Assembly (NCBI GenBank): GCA_001655205.1
Contig: LPNZ01005888.1
Span: 1-64,000 of the forward strand
Reading direction: 5' to 3'
DNA from: Lenisia limosa
Lineage: Eukaryota > Breviatea
Length of the DNA: 64,000 nt
Both the position numbers and the translations under genes were made by a program. A model generated the notes under the pieces. That model saw only the letters and a program-made list of their open reading frames with translations. It searched no databases and was not told the DNA's origin. Positions 1 through 10,300 of the stretch are shown here, in pieces (position 1 is the first letter of the stretch; each line of letters begins with the position of its first letter).

Positions 1-128
1 CCCAAACGTACCTGTAAGGCTTTAAAAAAAGCAAGGGAAATGTTAAACAATTCGACTTATTCACGGTCACAACCCAACCATAACGCTTAGAGCCGTCCCA
101 AGCATACGACCCCTGAGGGGATCAAAGC
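1..128 (-). repeat. Dispersed repeat, copy A (incomplete)
   Basis: Read on the minus strand, this stretch matches 39947-40105 on the plus strand. One shared block ends with GCCTTACAGGTACGTTTGGG (bases 1-20 here). A second shared block runs from CCAGCTTTGATCCCCTC to GGGGTCGTA (bases 105-131 here), with one mismatch. The blocks are separated by 61 bases here and by an N gap in copy B. The window edge cuts this copy. The family is not recognised and no open frame is evident. A transposable element or other dispersed repeat is the likeliest explanation. Confidence 0.7.
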
Positions 129-131
129 TGG

Positions 132-516
132 ATGAACAGAGCGCAGACCAGACCAGACTGCAGAAAAGAATCTCTACAGGTACGAACGATATGGTGTCAA
201 GCAAACTGTAACTACAACAAAAACCGGCTGGGTAACACAAAACATAACAAAACAAACACATACTGCAAACATAAAAATTAAAACAACAGCAAAAAACAAA
301 ACAAAGGGCACGGGGGGGGGGGAGGGGGNNNNNNNNNNNNNNNNNNNNNNNNNNNNNNNNNNNNNNNNNNNNNNNNNNNNNNNNNNNNNNNNNNNNNNNN
401 NNNNNNNNNNNNNNNNNNNNNNNNNNNNNNNNNNNNNNNNNNNNNNNNTATCTAAGAAAGAAAAAAGGATAAGTGACTCTACTGGAATAGAAAGTCTTTT
501 GGCTTCTCATTTGTTA
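132..516. other. Unassigned spacer with assembly gap (329-448)
   Basis: No supported gene. It holds an AC/A-rich stretch, then a poly-G run directly before 120 N. It may continue the repeat of bases 1-128. The open frame across the gap is an artefact of the N run. Confidence 0.6.
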
Positions 517-1010
517 TTATAGAGAAATGAGAACAAAAAAGGAGTAACTGGCCGAAGCCATCTATTGAATAGGTACAGAACAAGATGTGCTTTTTTAATA
601 CTATAACAACGCCTACAAAGAGGCAATTCTGTAAATTGTGCGTGAGCAGCACCCATGGTTGGGTGAAGTATTGACGAGGTTGGAAGGCCAGCACCAGAAA
701 AATAAAAACTATAACGTGAATGACGTGAACATTTTCCTTACTCCCTCCCCCCTCTTACAGGCAAGGAGAGACATTCCTGCAACAAAGAACAACACACCGC
801 CTAAAGAAGCAAATCCCAAAATTCCACATGCGACACCCAGAATCATTGAGAAAATCAATCGCCTAAAACAGTTATCCTGAAGAACAATTATGGTTGTCAT
901 TCCACCACCCACGCAACATCAAGCGTTCTCATATTAATAGCAAGGCTTCCAGTGTCAACAAACATATTGTCAATGAACTGCTTTTGGGTGTCCGTGAGTA
1001 TCTCCTCCAT
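517..1010 (-). CDS. EMC6: EMC6-like ER membrane protein complex subunit
   Basis: EMC6 is a small multi-pass subunit of the ER membrane complex that inserts transmembrane segments. Four exons are inferred, giving about 110 residues, the family's usual size. The start is MEEILTDTQKQF (ATG at 1008-1010). An NMRTLDVARLIFSM segment leads into a hydrophobic GVACGILGFASLGGVLFF helix, matching the family's RT..S...GV.AGI.GF pattern. A later exon reads QYFTQPWVLLTHNLQNCLF, where EMC6 has its aromatic-rich loop and last helix. The end is MASASYSFFVLISL then TAA at 517-519. The gene diverges from the ankyrin gene at 1370, leaving a 359-base shared upstream region. The family call is by pattern similarity and splice joins are inferred. 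Confidence 0.7.
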
Positions 1011-1369
1011 TTTGAAGAGATGAAAGAAAACAAGAAATCCGTTCTTTGAGAGGAGAAGGGCGTGTGCGAGGAAGAGACACGGAGGAGGAGGTACGACACA
1101 AAGAAGATCTTAAGTGCTGGTTACCTTTTTCTCCTTTTCTTCTCCTTTTGCCTTTTCTTGTCTTTTCTTCAGCTTTTCTTGGTTCTTACGTTCTTCTTTT
1201 TGCTCAAAAACAGCGCAGGTGTACTAGAGTGGGGTACTCGTTACCCTAGGATTTTTTAAATGTAGTGTCTTTTTTTTCGAACTCAGAGCAAACTAGTGGT
1301 AAATATAGTAGTGTGTGGACATATTGAGGAGAATAAATAGGAGCAGTAGATAGAGGTATTGAAGGAAAA
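1011..1369. promoter_or_regulatory. Divergent upstream region
   Basis: Spacer between the starts of the EMC6-like gene (-) and the ankyrin gene (+). It contains a GAGGAGGAGG purine stretch and a long CTTTT-rich pyrimidine tract (about 1125-1205). No recognised promoter motif. Both promoters must lie here or within the 5' exons. Confidence 0.4.
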
Positions 1370-2097
1370 ATGGATATTGTTGAAGCAGCGCGGTATGGGG
1401 AGAAGGAGGACCTTCTCAAGCTTATTGAGGAAGGGAAAGATGTCAACTCGACTGATGACAATGGTATGAGGAAATCCTCTCCCCTTACCACTCAGGTAAC
1501 ACCCCCCTCATGATGGCTTCTGCTAATGGACTCTTGGACCTCGTCATTATTTTACTCAAAAATAATGCAGACCTTAGCAAGAGCAATGTTTCTGAAAACA
1601 CTGCTCTTCACTGGGCATGTACAACACGACAGCATGAAGGTTTGTCATATTTCATATTTATCTTTTCTTACGTTGTTTTAGTTATTAAAGAACTCCTTTC
1701 CCACTGCACACTGGACCATATTGTTCTTGGTATGTTATTTTTTTTCGATGATATGTTAAAGCATTGATTAACTGCGTTGTTTTCGTGAATGTGTTCTTTT
1801 TCATGTCATTAGAAAACCAATTCAAACAAACTGCCTTTGACATTGCGGTGAACAATAACGACCCCGAGTCCTTTAAAATGATCAATGAGAGAATAGGTTT
1901 GTGGATCTCAATTTTGTACGTTTATGCAAGAGTTTTCTTTAATAAATTACAAAGAAAATGTGGGGCTAAAACGGATTGATATTCAAAACAATACTAGATA
2001 TACGCACTTTTTAAAAAATTGAACTAGTTTCTCATCTTTTCTTACTGAAGTAGAAGATATCAACAAAGCTGCTTTGGAGGCTGAGACAAATGAATAG
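1370..2097 (+). CDS. Small ankyrin-repeat protein
   Basis: A short ankyrin-repeat protein, probably a soluble protein-binding scaffold with unknown partner. Exons read MDIVEAARYGEKEDLLKLIE, then GNTPLMMASANGLLDLVIIL, then ENTALHWACTTRQHE, then NQFKQTAFDIAVNNNDPES, and end EDINKAALEAETNE then TAG at 2095-2097. The GNTPLMMA and NTALHWA strings are the TPLH-type cores of ankyrin repeats, so about three to four repeats are present. Introns begin GTATG, GTTTG and GTATG; the last is about 157 nt (1897-2053), the others about 32-110 nt. The start is the first ATG in frame with the first repeat. The family is too widespread to assign a role. Confidence 0.75.
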
Positions 2098-2359
2098 TTT
2101 GGTGATTAAAATGCAAAAGATATGTTCTATCTATCTGTCTTCAGTGATGTTGGACATAGATTACTTTTATTGCAATGAATCATCGTACTAAAAAGAAGGT
2201 GATGTACATATGATATAGTATATCATATATACTTTCAAATTAAATTGTGTTGATATGTACGGCTTGATATATTTACCGTTTCTACAAACATATTTTGATG
2301 CAATTCCCTCTTTCTCTGGTTTGGATAGCACCATAGTTTATCCAAATTGAAAGATATCT
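2098..2359. other. AT-rich spacer between convergent genes
   Basis: Downstream of two convergent ankyrin genes. It holds a palindromic AT stretch near 2209-2235 (ATATGATATAGTATATCATA) of the kind seen in other spacers and introns here. No gene seen. Confidence 0.5.
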
Positions 2360-3216
2360 TTAGTTGAGACCTAAAGCATCTTTATGCATTTTGGACAGTA
2401 AATCCACTGGGGTGAAGCCCTGAACTGTGATCAATGAGACGTTCAAACCCTATTATTTTTGACATTTTTGTCTGCTCCCTGCTTTAAAAGGTATCGAATC
2501 ACGTCCCTAAATGCACACACGCATGCATGATGAAGTGGTGTGTTTCCCTAAATGAGTCTAAATGGGAAAATACTTGCTTATTTTTTGCTTCAAAGGATGC
2601 ACCTTGCGTTATAAGAAATTGAACCACTTCAAGCCTTCCATAAAAACAAGCGTCATGCATAGCAGTATCACCCTATTTGATAAAACAAAACGGATTGTTA
2701 CCTTTTCGTTTGAAACTGTCACACTTGCACCATGTTTCACTAAAACTTTCACCACTGAGACGTGATTATTCATAGCTGCCCAAATGAGAGGGGTATTTCC
2801 CTACAAGTATCATTGCATAGTTTTCAAAATACAACACTTCGCATGATTCAGTTACCTGAGGGTTGACTGCATGTACATTGGCTCCGTGTTCTATGTAAAT
2901 TTCGGCAACCTTTGCATGTCCATAAAAACCAGCCCAATGTAAAGGAGTACATTCCTGGTAACAATGTCAAACCAACATATTGGTCAAGGGCATGGATATC
3001 AGCACCTTCAGAAAGAAGCTTTTTTACTTCTTCTATTTTACCAGTACCTCCAGGTTTATGCAGGACATCTTTCTGAAAAATTATTTCATATCTCACACTT
3101 ATCAAATATTTATAAATCCTCCTCCTTGCCTTGACAGCATTTTTGATGTCTTCATGGCGTTTCTTTTCGCGTTCATATAAATCTCCAAACTCCTTAAAGA
3201 AGAGATTTTCGTCCAT
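2360..3216 (-). CDS. Ankyrin-repeat protein
   Basis: A soluble ankyrin-repeat protein of roughly 220 residues, partner unknown. It starts MDENLFFKEFGDLYEREKK, a charged helix. Repeats follow: KIEEVKKLLSEGADIHALDQ, CTPLHWAGFYGHAKVAEI, GNTPLIWAAMNNHVSVVKV, GDTAMHDACFYGRLEVVQF, GNTPLHHACVCAFRDVIRYL. The end is GFTPVDLLSKMHKDALGLN then TAA at 2360-2362. Each repeat is close to one exon, and the introns between repeats are only 26-32 nt (for example GTATTTTCCC...ATTTAG). This exon-per-repeat structure makes the joins convincing, because the ankyrin period continues across every one. The divergent spacer towards the cupin gene is 1.1 kb, the longest non-coding stretch in the window. Confidence 0.85.
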
Positions 3217-4358
3217 TTGTCACTTACAAAACTGAAAGAAATCAGCACCTTTTCTCTCATATGAAGTGTAGAAAGAATTTTTCGTTAGAAAATGTAATGA
3301 CAATGGAAAATAATGATAAGTCAACGATTAAAAAGTTAATAAGGGCCAATAATATTAGATAACAATTGAGACACAAGAGTGGGTACTTTTTTCGTTAATT
3401 TGAATGAATGGAATTAAAATGACAACCTGAAACGAAAACTTTACTAATAACCTACATCCCTACATCAAATCAGGGTGGCTGGGTACAGATTGTAGTAAAA
3501 TGGTTGGTATAGGTAGTGAGTGTTCAATTTGACAGAAATGTTGAAATGGGGTTTTGATTCTTCACAACTTTGTGAATTGTTGTGTGAATAAGTTATTAAT
3601 GAATTAATGAATTGAATTAATGATTTAATTGACAACTGAAACAGCGATTTTTGCTAGAACCAGCCGATCACACCTTCGATCATGCAACCGGGGCATCCTG
3701 TACGTGTGTGGGCCCACCCCCTGGAAGTTGTTTTATCCGCTCAAAACCCATCCATCCATTTTCGCGCGTTGTATAGTTGTTGTGTAGTTGTATATTGTTT
3801 TGCAGATTGTTTGCCGCACGTTTGCTTCTGGTTTTCTTTCTTACTGCTCGGGTTTTTTCAAAATCCCCCTATTGGGTTCCTTGCCTTGTTTCTGACTTGT
3901 TCGCTCCTGACGTTGTTTATTTGGAGTAATATAGTATTGTTTAATAGATTGTAGTTGTATTTCATCGAAGTATTGAAGGTGTATTGTAGTATTGAGAAGT
4001 CGAAGAAATACGATTAGCTCACATTGAGCGAGTGAGTTAGTTCCCTGACGCCTCTCTTCTTCGCTCCTACTTGTCTTTTTTCATTTTAAAAAACAATTTC
4101 GGTAGGCATTCATTCGCACTCCTTTGACACTAACACTCAGGCCCTTACTCGGCTTTACACTTTTTTCCAAAGTGGCCGCTTGGCCTCATTGGCGAGGCCG
4201 GTACTTAATGCAGCCGGGGACTATGTCGGCAAAACACCATCTCCTGGATCACCAGTTGTAAGACTATGTCAACCGTGGGTTGGGGCCTTGCTTACCAGCT
4301 CTTCCCTCATTAATGTAGAACAAAGTTTCCCCTCCTCCCTCCTCCCGCGCCACGTGGT
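3217..4358. other. Long intergenic stretch
   Basis: About 1.1 kb with no convincing gene. The first 450 bases are AT-rich with a TTAATGAATTAATGAATTGA-type repeat near 3595. From about 3660 composition changes to GC-richer sequence with GTTGT-rich runs, and 4160-4330 is GC-rich with short frames on both strands that look like chance. It could hold an RNA gene or a decayed element; I recognise neither. Confidence 0.4.
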
Positions 4359-5057
4359 ATGGATTTGACTCCATTTCCAGAAGGGCCAACACCAGTCACT
4401 TTGGTTGGTGGAGTTCTGACTTTCTTGATTGACAATGTTAGGAAGGAGAAGACGCAATTCATATCACGCGTATTTTCCCTGAGGATGGCGAGACCTACTT
4501 CCAGGTGAGGTTATTGAAGGTCTTCATGTTTATTCCTTAGGACCTCCTTGTGCCAATGACTTCTGGTGGAACTATTGGGTCTCTTTCCTCCCTACTTCCT
4601 TGCAAAGGCCTGATATTCCGTGAAACACCCTCCACTTACGACTTCAAATGGTGAGAGCGAGGTGCTTAAAGATCCCATTATGGACAATATTTTTCAAGCT
4701 AACATGAAAGGCACGTGGCACCAAGACGGCAATTTGTGGTCAATTTAAGCGCCCCCGTTGATATTGAGGTGTGCATCTTAATTAAATATTGATGAATTGA
4801 ACTGGGAAAGGAACTGAGCCTCTAGGTCTGCAGTGGGGAACGTCGAATTCTCCCAACGGGGACAGTTTTCCTTCTCGGTAAGTAATGAATGATAGAGTTT
4901 TAGGATAGCTAACCATCGTCATGTGAGTTTTTAAGATGAATGGGGTTTGAAATAACACAACTTTTTAGATGATACAGTTGGCAAAGGGCATCAATCAAGA
5001 AGCGTCAACGGGTTGTCCCGGCTTTCTCTCTTTATTGCAGTTCCAGATGAGTTTTGA
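4359..5057 (+). CDS. Cupin-domain protein of bacterial type
   Basis: A small cupin protein; families of this kind are common in bacteria and mostly uncharacterised. The inferred product reads MDLTPFPEGPTPVTL, EGEDAIHITRIFPEDGETYF, DLLVPMTSGGTIGSL, RETPSTYDFKWHVAPRRQF, VVNLSAPVDIE, VCSGERRILPTGTVFLL, DDTVGKGHQSRSVNGLS, ending VPDEF then TGA (5055-5057). The H-APRRQ-V-L-G-E order, a P-G-V-LL turn and the D(D/E)T-GKGH-SR signature match bacterial cupins in which W-HxAPRRQ precedes EDTTGKGH. Five inferred introns begin GTTGG, GTGAG, GTGAG, GTGTG and GTAAG. The reading frame is restored only by splicing, so this is a resident eukaryotic gene, possibly of transferred origin. Substrate unknown. Confidence 0.75.
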
Positions 5058-5302
5058 TCTGACTATATATTCTGATTTCACATTTAAAATGATTTCACAT
5101 ATCATAATATATATAATACTATAGTGTATCCGTATATCACATGGTGTTCTAGCTATATACAAGTATAATATAGTACATAGTATATGATCATATATTCATT
5201 TGTATATAAATAACCTTACAAACCATAAATCATTCACCATAAACATACACATTCAATTAGTCCATATTGGTGTGACATTAAGGTTCATTCCATAATAATG
5301 CC
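5058..5302. other. AT-rich spacer between convergent genes
   Basis: Between the stops of the cupin and dolichol-synthase genes. It carries strongly AT-rich sequence (5085-5215) with ATATCATAATATATATAAT and TATATGATCATATA-type palindromes. No gene seen. Confidence 0.5.
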
Positions 5303-6701
5303 CTAAAGAAAATAAGGTAAATACTTCACCCACGCTTGAACAGTTGCACTATCTTCATTGTCCAGTCGTTTTTTGATTAACTCAGTGTCCTGATAAATGA
5401 GTATGGTATGAGAAAAATCACCAAGCATATTGTATATATATCACGGGTCACCTTAGAGGAAGAAATATTGTCCAATGAACTGTAAATCCTCATCTTGCGC
5501 TCCTGAAAAGATCACAACAGTAGAAATAAGAATATCGTTCTTAATTACTATATTGGTCATACGCATACAGAAACACTTGAAGTGTTCATTTGGTACTTGA
5601 GGAGTATCTTGGCGAAATGGAAAAAAGTGAGGTCTGGCCAGTTGACAGTTTGAAAACTGACTTGAGCCAGCGAAACTTCAGAACTTAAGAAGTCGGATAA
5701 TCTTATTTCACCAGAAGTTCGAACTACCAAATCAACAGGAGATGTCATGAAGAAATGGCTTAAACCTTGATAACTGGAGCATTAATTATGTTTAAACCCC
5801 ACTCTTTGGGCAACTGTCCAGCACAAGCTCTTGATAGGGCGAGTTGCATGTCATCATGTCCACTGTATGGCGAACAAAAATTGACCTTTAATCTAAATAA
5901 TTATGAAGAGCAGTGGTGGCATCTTAAAAGTGGCATCATCCAGGTCTTACTTCTTATTATGTTTTGTCACCTCCATGCTTTCAGCAATGCATTGCTGCAG
6001 CCGACAAGGTACTCGTGAAAGATCTCCTAGTACTTTTATCCGAGCTCCAATCTCATTCAGCACACCACTAAACAATGAATAGGAGGATTCTAACACAAAC
6101 AAACCCTTTCCTAATAGCATGCATAATTTCTTTTTCAAAGAGACTCATCAAGTATTCCACTTCCTCCTTTGGCCGTTGAAAGTTGTCAATTGAGAAGGCA
6201 AAAACCGTCACACTTTTCACCCCACTATCAAGGCACCATTGAAGAGTCTAAGTTTTATGAGGAGGGAATTGCACTAAGCGCATTCAAAGAGCTTGGAAAG
6301 GAGTGAATTTTGAGATCTAATAAGATGAACAAAACGATTTCCAGCTTTCATAAAGCTGATTATTGCTTTTCATTGTAAATGTGGCTCTCATCAATCAAAC
6401 CTCTTTAAGTTTCATGAAGCCGGAAAAGTGACCTTCTTGAGATTCACATTTCTTTGTTTTTGCCCACCTAATGCATAAACCAGGCCTCCTCCAAACCTTC
6501 TATTGCCATCCATGATGAAACAGACATGTTTGGGAATAGGGCCGCATCTAAAGTTGTCATCGAAACAATATCCCCAAACTTGAGGACTGCGGTGACATGT
6601 TTAATTGCCCAGTTCCATCTGAAATAGGATCCAACAGCAGTTGCAATCCCAAACAAAGAAAGTAACAATGGAACCAAAGAAAAAACAACAAGAAGCAACA
6701 T
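5303..6701 (-). CDS. Dehydrodolichyl diphosphate synthase (cis-prenyltransferase)
   Basis: Condenses isopentenyl diphosphate onto farnesyl diphosphate in cis to make the dolichol backbone for protein glycosylation and GPI anchors, at the ER membrane. Segments in order: an N-terminal hydrophobic helix MLLLVVFSLVPLLLSLFGI; PIPKHVCFIMDGNRRFGGG, the active-site motif with catalytic Asp; GVKSVTVFAFSIDNFQRPKE (family AFSxENFxR); SPVDLVVRTSGEIRLSDF (family DLxIRTSGExRLSDF); NWPDLTFFHFAKIL (family WPE); and the end DTELIKKRLDNEDSATVQAW then TAG (5303-5305). Motif order and length fit RER2/DHDDS. The exon join next to the MDGNRR exon is not resolved. A 70-base purine-rich run lies directly upstream. 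GAA1 at 18-21 kb uses a dolichol-dependent product, but the two genes are not adjacent. Confidence 0.88.
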
Positions 6702-7379
6702 GATTCCTTCTTCCTTGTACCTTCTTCTCTTCCAGTCTTCTTTTCTTCTTCTCTCTTTTCTTTTCTTCTTTTCTCTTTTTCTCTTTTTCTCTTTTTCTCA
6801 ATATTTAATATCAATATGGTGAAAATGGGGGCGCGAAAAGACCACCCTCCTCCCGGCCCGGAGATGGAGAATCAGTCACATGCACCTGATCCCCCAGAGG
6901 CCTGCTGTCAGGTGCCTGCCTGCCATCAGCGCCAGATCAGCGCCAGCAGCCAGCAGCCAGCCAGCCAGAGAAGGAGGAGGGAGGGGGGGGGCTCGTTCCA
7001 GACTAAGATCTGACAAGATCTCAAGATCTGGTAATAATTTTAAAAGATCTGAAGATCTGACCTTTTGGGCCCTCTGCCACTTTCCCAGCACCCAACCCCT
7101 TCCCACCCACACACACGCATTATAAAGAAAGAACAATAATATAACAAAGAAAAACGCTGGAAAAACGAAAGANNNNNNNNNNNNNNNNNNNNNNNNNNNN
7201 NNNNNNNNNNNNNNNNNNNNNNNNNNNNNNNNNNNNNNNNNNNNNNNNNNNNNNNNNNNNNNNNNNNNNNNNNNNNNNNNNNNNNNNNNGCAAACTTCGA
7301 AGAGGGAGTGATGCTTTGAACTCTTCACGGAGTATTGGTGAAGATCTGTAGGCTCCTTTGAAATTGACCTTCTAGACCC
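6702..7379. other. Spacer with GA-rich tract, AGATCT cluster and gap
   Basis: Shared 5' region of the cis-prenyltransferase (-) and the CFAP-like gene (+). It contains a GAAAAAGAGAAAAAG-type tract (about 6725-6800, minus strand), a CAGC-rich stretch near 6925-6965, a cluster of AGATCT sites (7008-7063) and an N gap (7173-7289). The first exon of the downstream gene may lie in or near the gap. Confidence 0.5.
7005..7063. repeat. AGATCT-containing short repeat cluster
   Basis: Five copies of the 6-base palindrome AGATCT within 60 bases, as AAGATCTGACAAGATCTCAA, then AGATCTGG, AAAGATCTGAAGATCTGAC. Chance expectation is far below one. It could be a degenerate minisatellite or a binding-site cluster upstream of the CFAP-like gene. 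Two further AGATCT sites occur close together near 57153-57166. Confidence 0.7.
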
Positions 7380-10300
7380 TTCTCTCACCCCGTGATCTTC
7401 TATATTGGTCTCTCCATCACAAACTCTATTGAAGATAATGAGTGTGTGGGTGCAGCCACTACCCCAGTCCAAACTAGTCGAACACCGTCACGAAGCGCCC
7501 AAGGTTTGGACGGGCTGCAAGGAGTTAACGGTTTAGCAAAAGAAGCCAAAGAAGGCCCGGAGCCAGTTTTTGTGACATATGACTTTCCAGGAACCAACGA
7601 TTTGTTCAGGGTTGGATGGGAACTTGATGATATCAAATTATTAGAAAAAAAAACAGTGACTGGACTAACCCGAACAGACTGATGCTGTGGATGGAGAAAT
7701 TTCCTCAATACACTCCCATTCCATGAGCGTTGACGAGGTTTGGCTTTATGTGTCAGGTTGTAATTATCAGGATACTGCAATTTCGATCTTCAAGAAAACA
7801 GATATTTCTATTTCCCTCTGCAACGCTGGAAACCGTTACACCGCGAAACAAGGTGAGGCTTTCCTCTGTAATCCTCAGGCGGAGTTCGCAAGGATCCAAA
7901 AAGAGACATGGAGGTGGAGGAAGTGTCTTCAGCAAATGCCTTAGCCACAGCTTTAGACCTTTCAAACGTGGCTGCGCAGAGTGAGAAATAACGTCTTGAT
8001 TCTCATCATCTTAGACCCCATCAAGATTGGCATGAAAGAAGCGTCAGACGCTTCTGCTCTTGGTCACTCCACTTTGAGCCTTGCACCTCTTTTTGCCCAT
8101 CCTAATGTTTCCCCAACCACCACCATTGTTGCAAGGTTTGAGAAAGTGGATTTCTCATTTTCAGATTTGTTTCTGTGCAGACCGACGCTTCTGATGTTTT
8201 GAATGTGTCAACAAACGCCCCTACTCTTGATGAGGCTGAAACGTTTTTCCCGACCTTGAGGAAGCCAGCCCCGCCCGTCTTCTATATGCCGGATGTTCCT
8301 GTTGCTGATCTTCCATATGGTTATGTTGTCACTGCAGTGGTCAGGCTCTCTACTGCTCTACTGCCTCCGCCACTTGCCAAATCTCTCAACCCAATGACCC
8401 TGGAACTAACAGGTGTTGACTTCTTACCCCCAGGTATTCTAGAGAGAAGCAAAACTACATACTATAGTATATATCATATACTATACTATATGATATAGTA
8501 TATATATATATATGTATGATATAATATAATGCACTGCTAATATATCACGATATAGTTTTTGACTTTTTTTTAGATAGCCATACTCAAACATTTGAAGCTC
8601 TAAGCTTGGACTTTAAGCCAGTTTATACACAGTGTAATATTTGGACAGATTATGGTGAGTTAGGCATTAAATGCTGGGGAGGCCACCATTATATGCAGAA
8701 AGCGCACGTGGCTCTACATGTTAACTTTGTAGTGTTTGTACCTCGAGATGTTTCTGATTCACGGACACTTCCGTCTGTGGCTACATCAGACTCTCTTCAA
8801 CCATCAAGATCATCCACGCGTCCTTGCTCGGTAAGGACATTCAGCCTCACCATTCAGCCTGAGAAGCCGTTCGATGCAACATCCACTGCCAAATCCCCAC
8901 AGCAAGGAAGAAGATCAGTAGGCTGGAATTGTTTTTTTGTCAATTTCTATTTGCCTGGGAAACCGCATGCAGTTGTATAGTATCAGCATTTGGATAACCC
9001 AATCTTACTTTTTGCTTCTTCTTTATCGTGGATTTATCAAGAATATTTTATTTTTTGGGACTGTAGAGAAGTCCAAAATGGAACTACTTGGTGGTTTCGA
9101 CTGCTAAAAAGCTCCTTTTTGTAAATTCACAAACCGAACAGAGGGCATCACGAACAACGTTACCGGCACAGGCAGACACTGTCATCACTGACAGCCAAAG
9201 ATTTGAAAAAGATGTTGATACGTTCTCAAGCCCTGCTCAAAAGCACTCCAAGAACATCAGGTTTTATCAGCAAATCGTGGTTTTGGCAGGCAAGTAAGGA
9301 GGGACTGAATCTGAAGAATTATGGTTTGATTAATTGTATAGATACCGCGATCCAAATCGTCTTTTACGATTCCTCCAAACCAATAAAATCAAGTTTGAGG
9401 TCCATGATCGCGACCGATTGCCGCTGTCTTCGAGGCCTATCAGTACCCTCAGGTTTGTCGTGTTGAGGGTTTGATTGTCTAGCCGCCTTGCGTTGTTAAA
9501 GCCGGAGCCGACTGCTGACAAATCCGAGCCAGTAACTCCTTTGGCAAAGGTTTGTCAGAAATCAGAGTATTGATCTTCAGGATAAAAAGAAGCCTCTGAA
9601 GCCTCAGCAACGCCGAAAGAAGGAAAAGGAACAAAGAGAAAAGGAAAAGATACAAAAGGAGGAAGAAGAAGCAGGTATTTATCCAAGTGTTTTGATCTTG
9701 TAGCCAAAAGACTGGACCCCACAGCGGATCTGTTTCAGCTTTCTCAAGAAGGAGTTGGATGGGACCCCCACGGAATTGCCTCAATATGTGGGACGTGGTT
9801 TCAAGGTTTTGAATTTGGTACTTTTTTTTTTCAAAAATGAATAAAAAATGAATGATGTGTTTTGGGGTGATATTTTAGCACTTGCACCTCTTGCCCAGGG
9901 TCAAACCAATGTAAAATCAACAGCAATGGTGATTCCTGCCAGACCCCCTGACTTATCTGGTTAGCTAATTTATCATTGATCTCATTTTGTCATTAACATA
10001 TTGTAACTTAGCAGACGATGGAGGAAGGGCGACATCTGTTTCTTATGTTGCCCACAACACAATGGTTTGCCCTCTGTCCTTGAGCTTATTATTAGGTCCG
10101 AGCCAAAGCAAGTATTGCCTATGCACTCAGCAGTGGCACGTCTGCTTCACTGGTGGGTTTCATTCCACCTAATTATAGTAATACAGGGGCAAATTTTTTG
10201 GGCCTTTCAAACTTGATTTGTCAGTTGTAGGTTTTTTTAAGAGTCCTGTATTTTTAGTGTTTCCACGCTTTCATTGTATTCACCGTCATAGTCCTTGCGT

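Noticed and set aside
638-880. 80-codon plus-strand open frame
   Set aside because: It is antisense to the EMC6-like exons, whose spliced minus-strand product follows a known family pattern.
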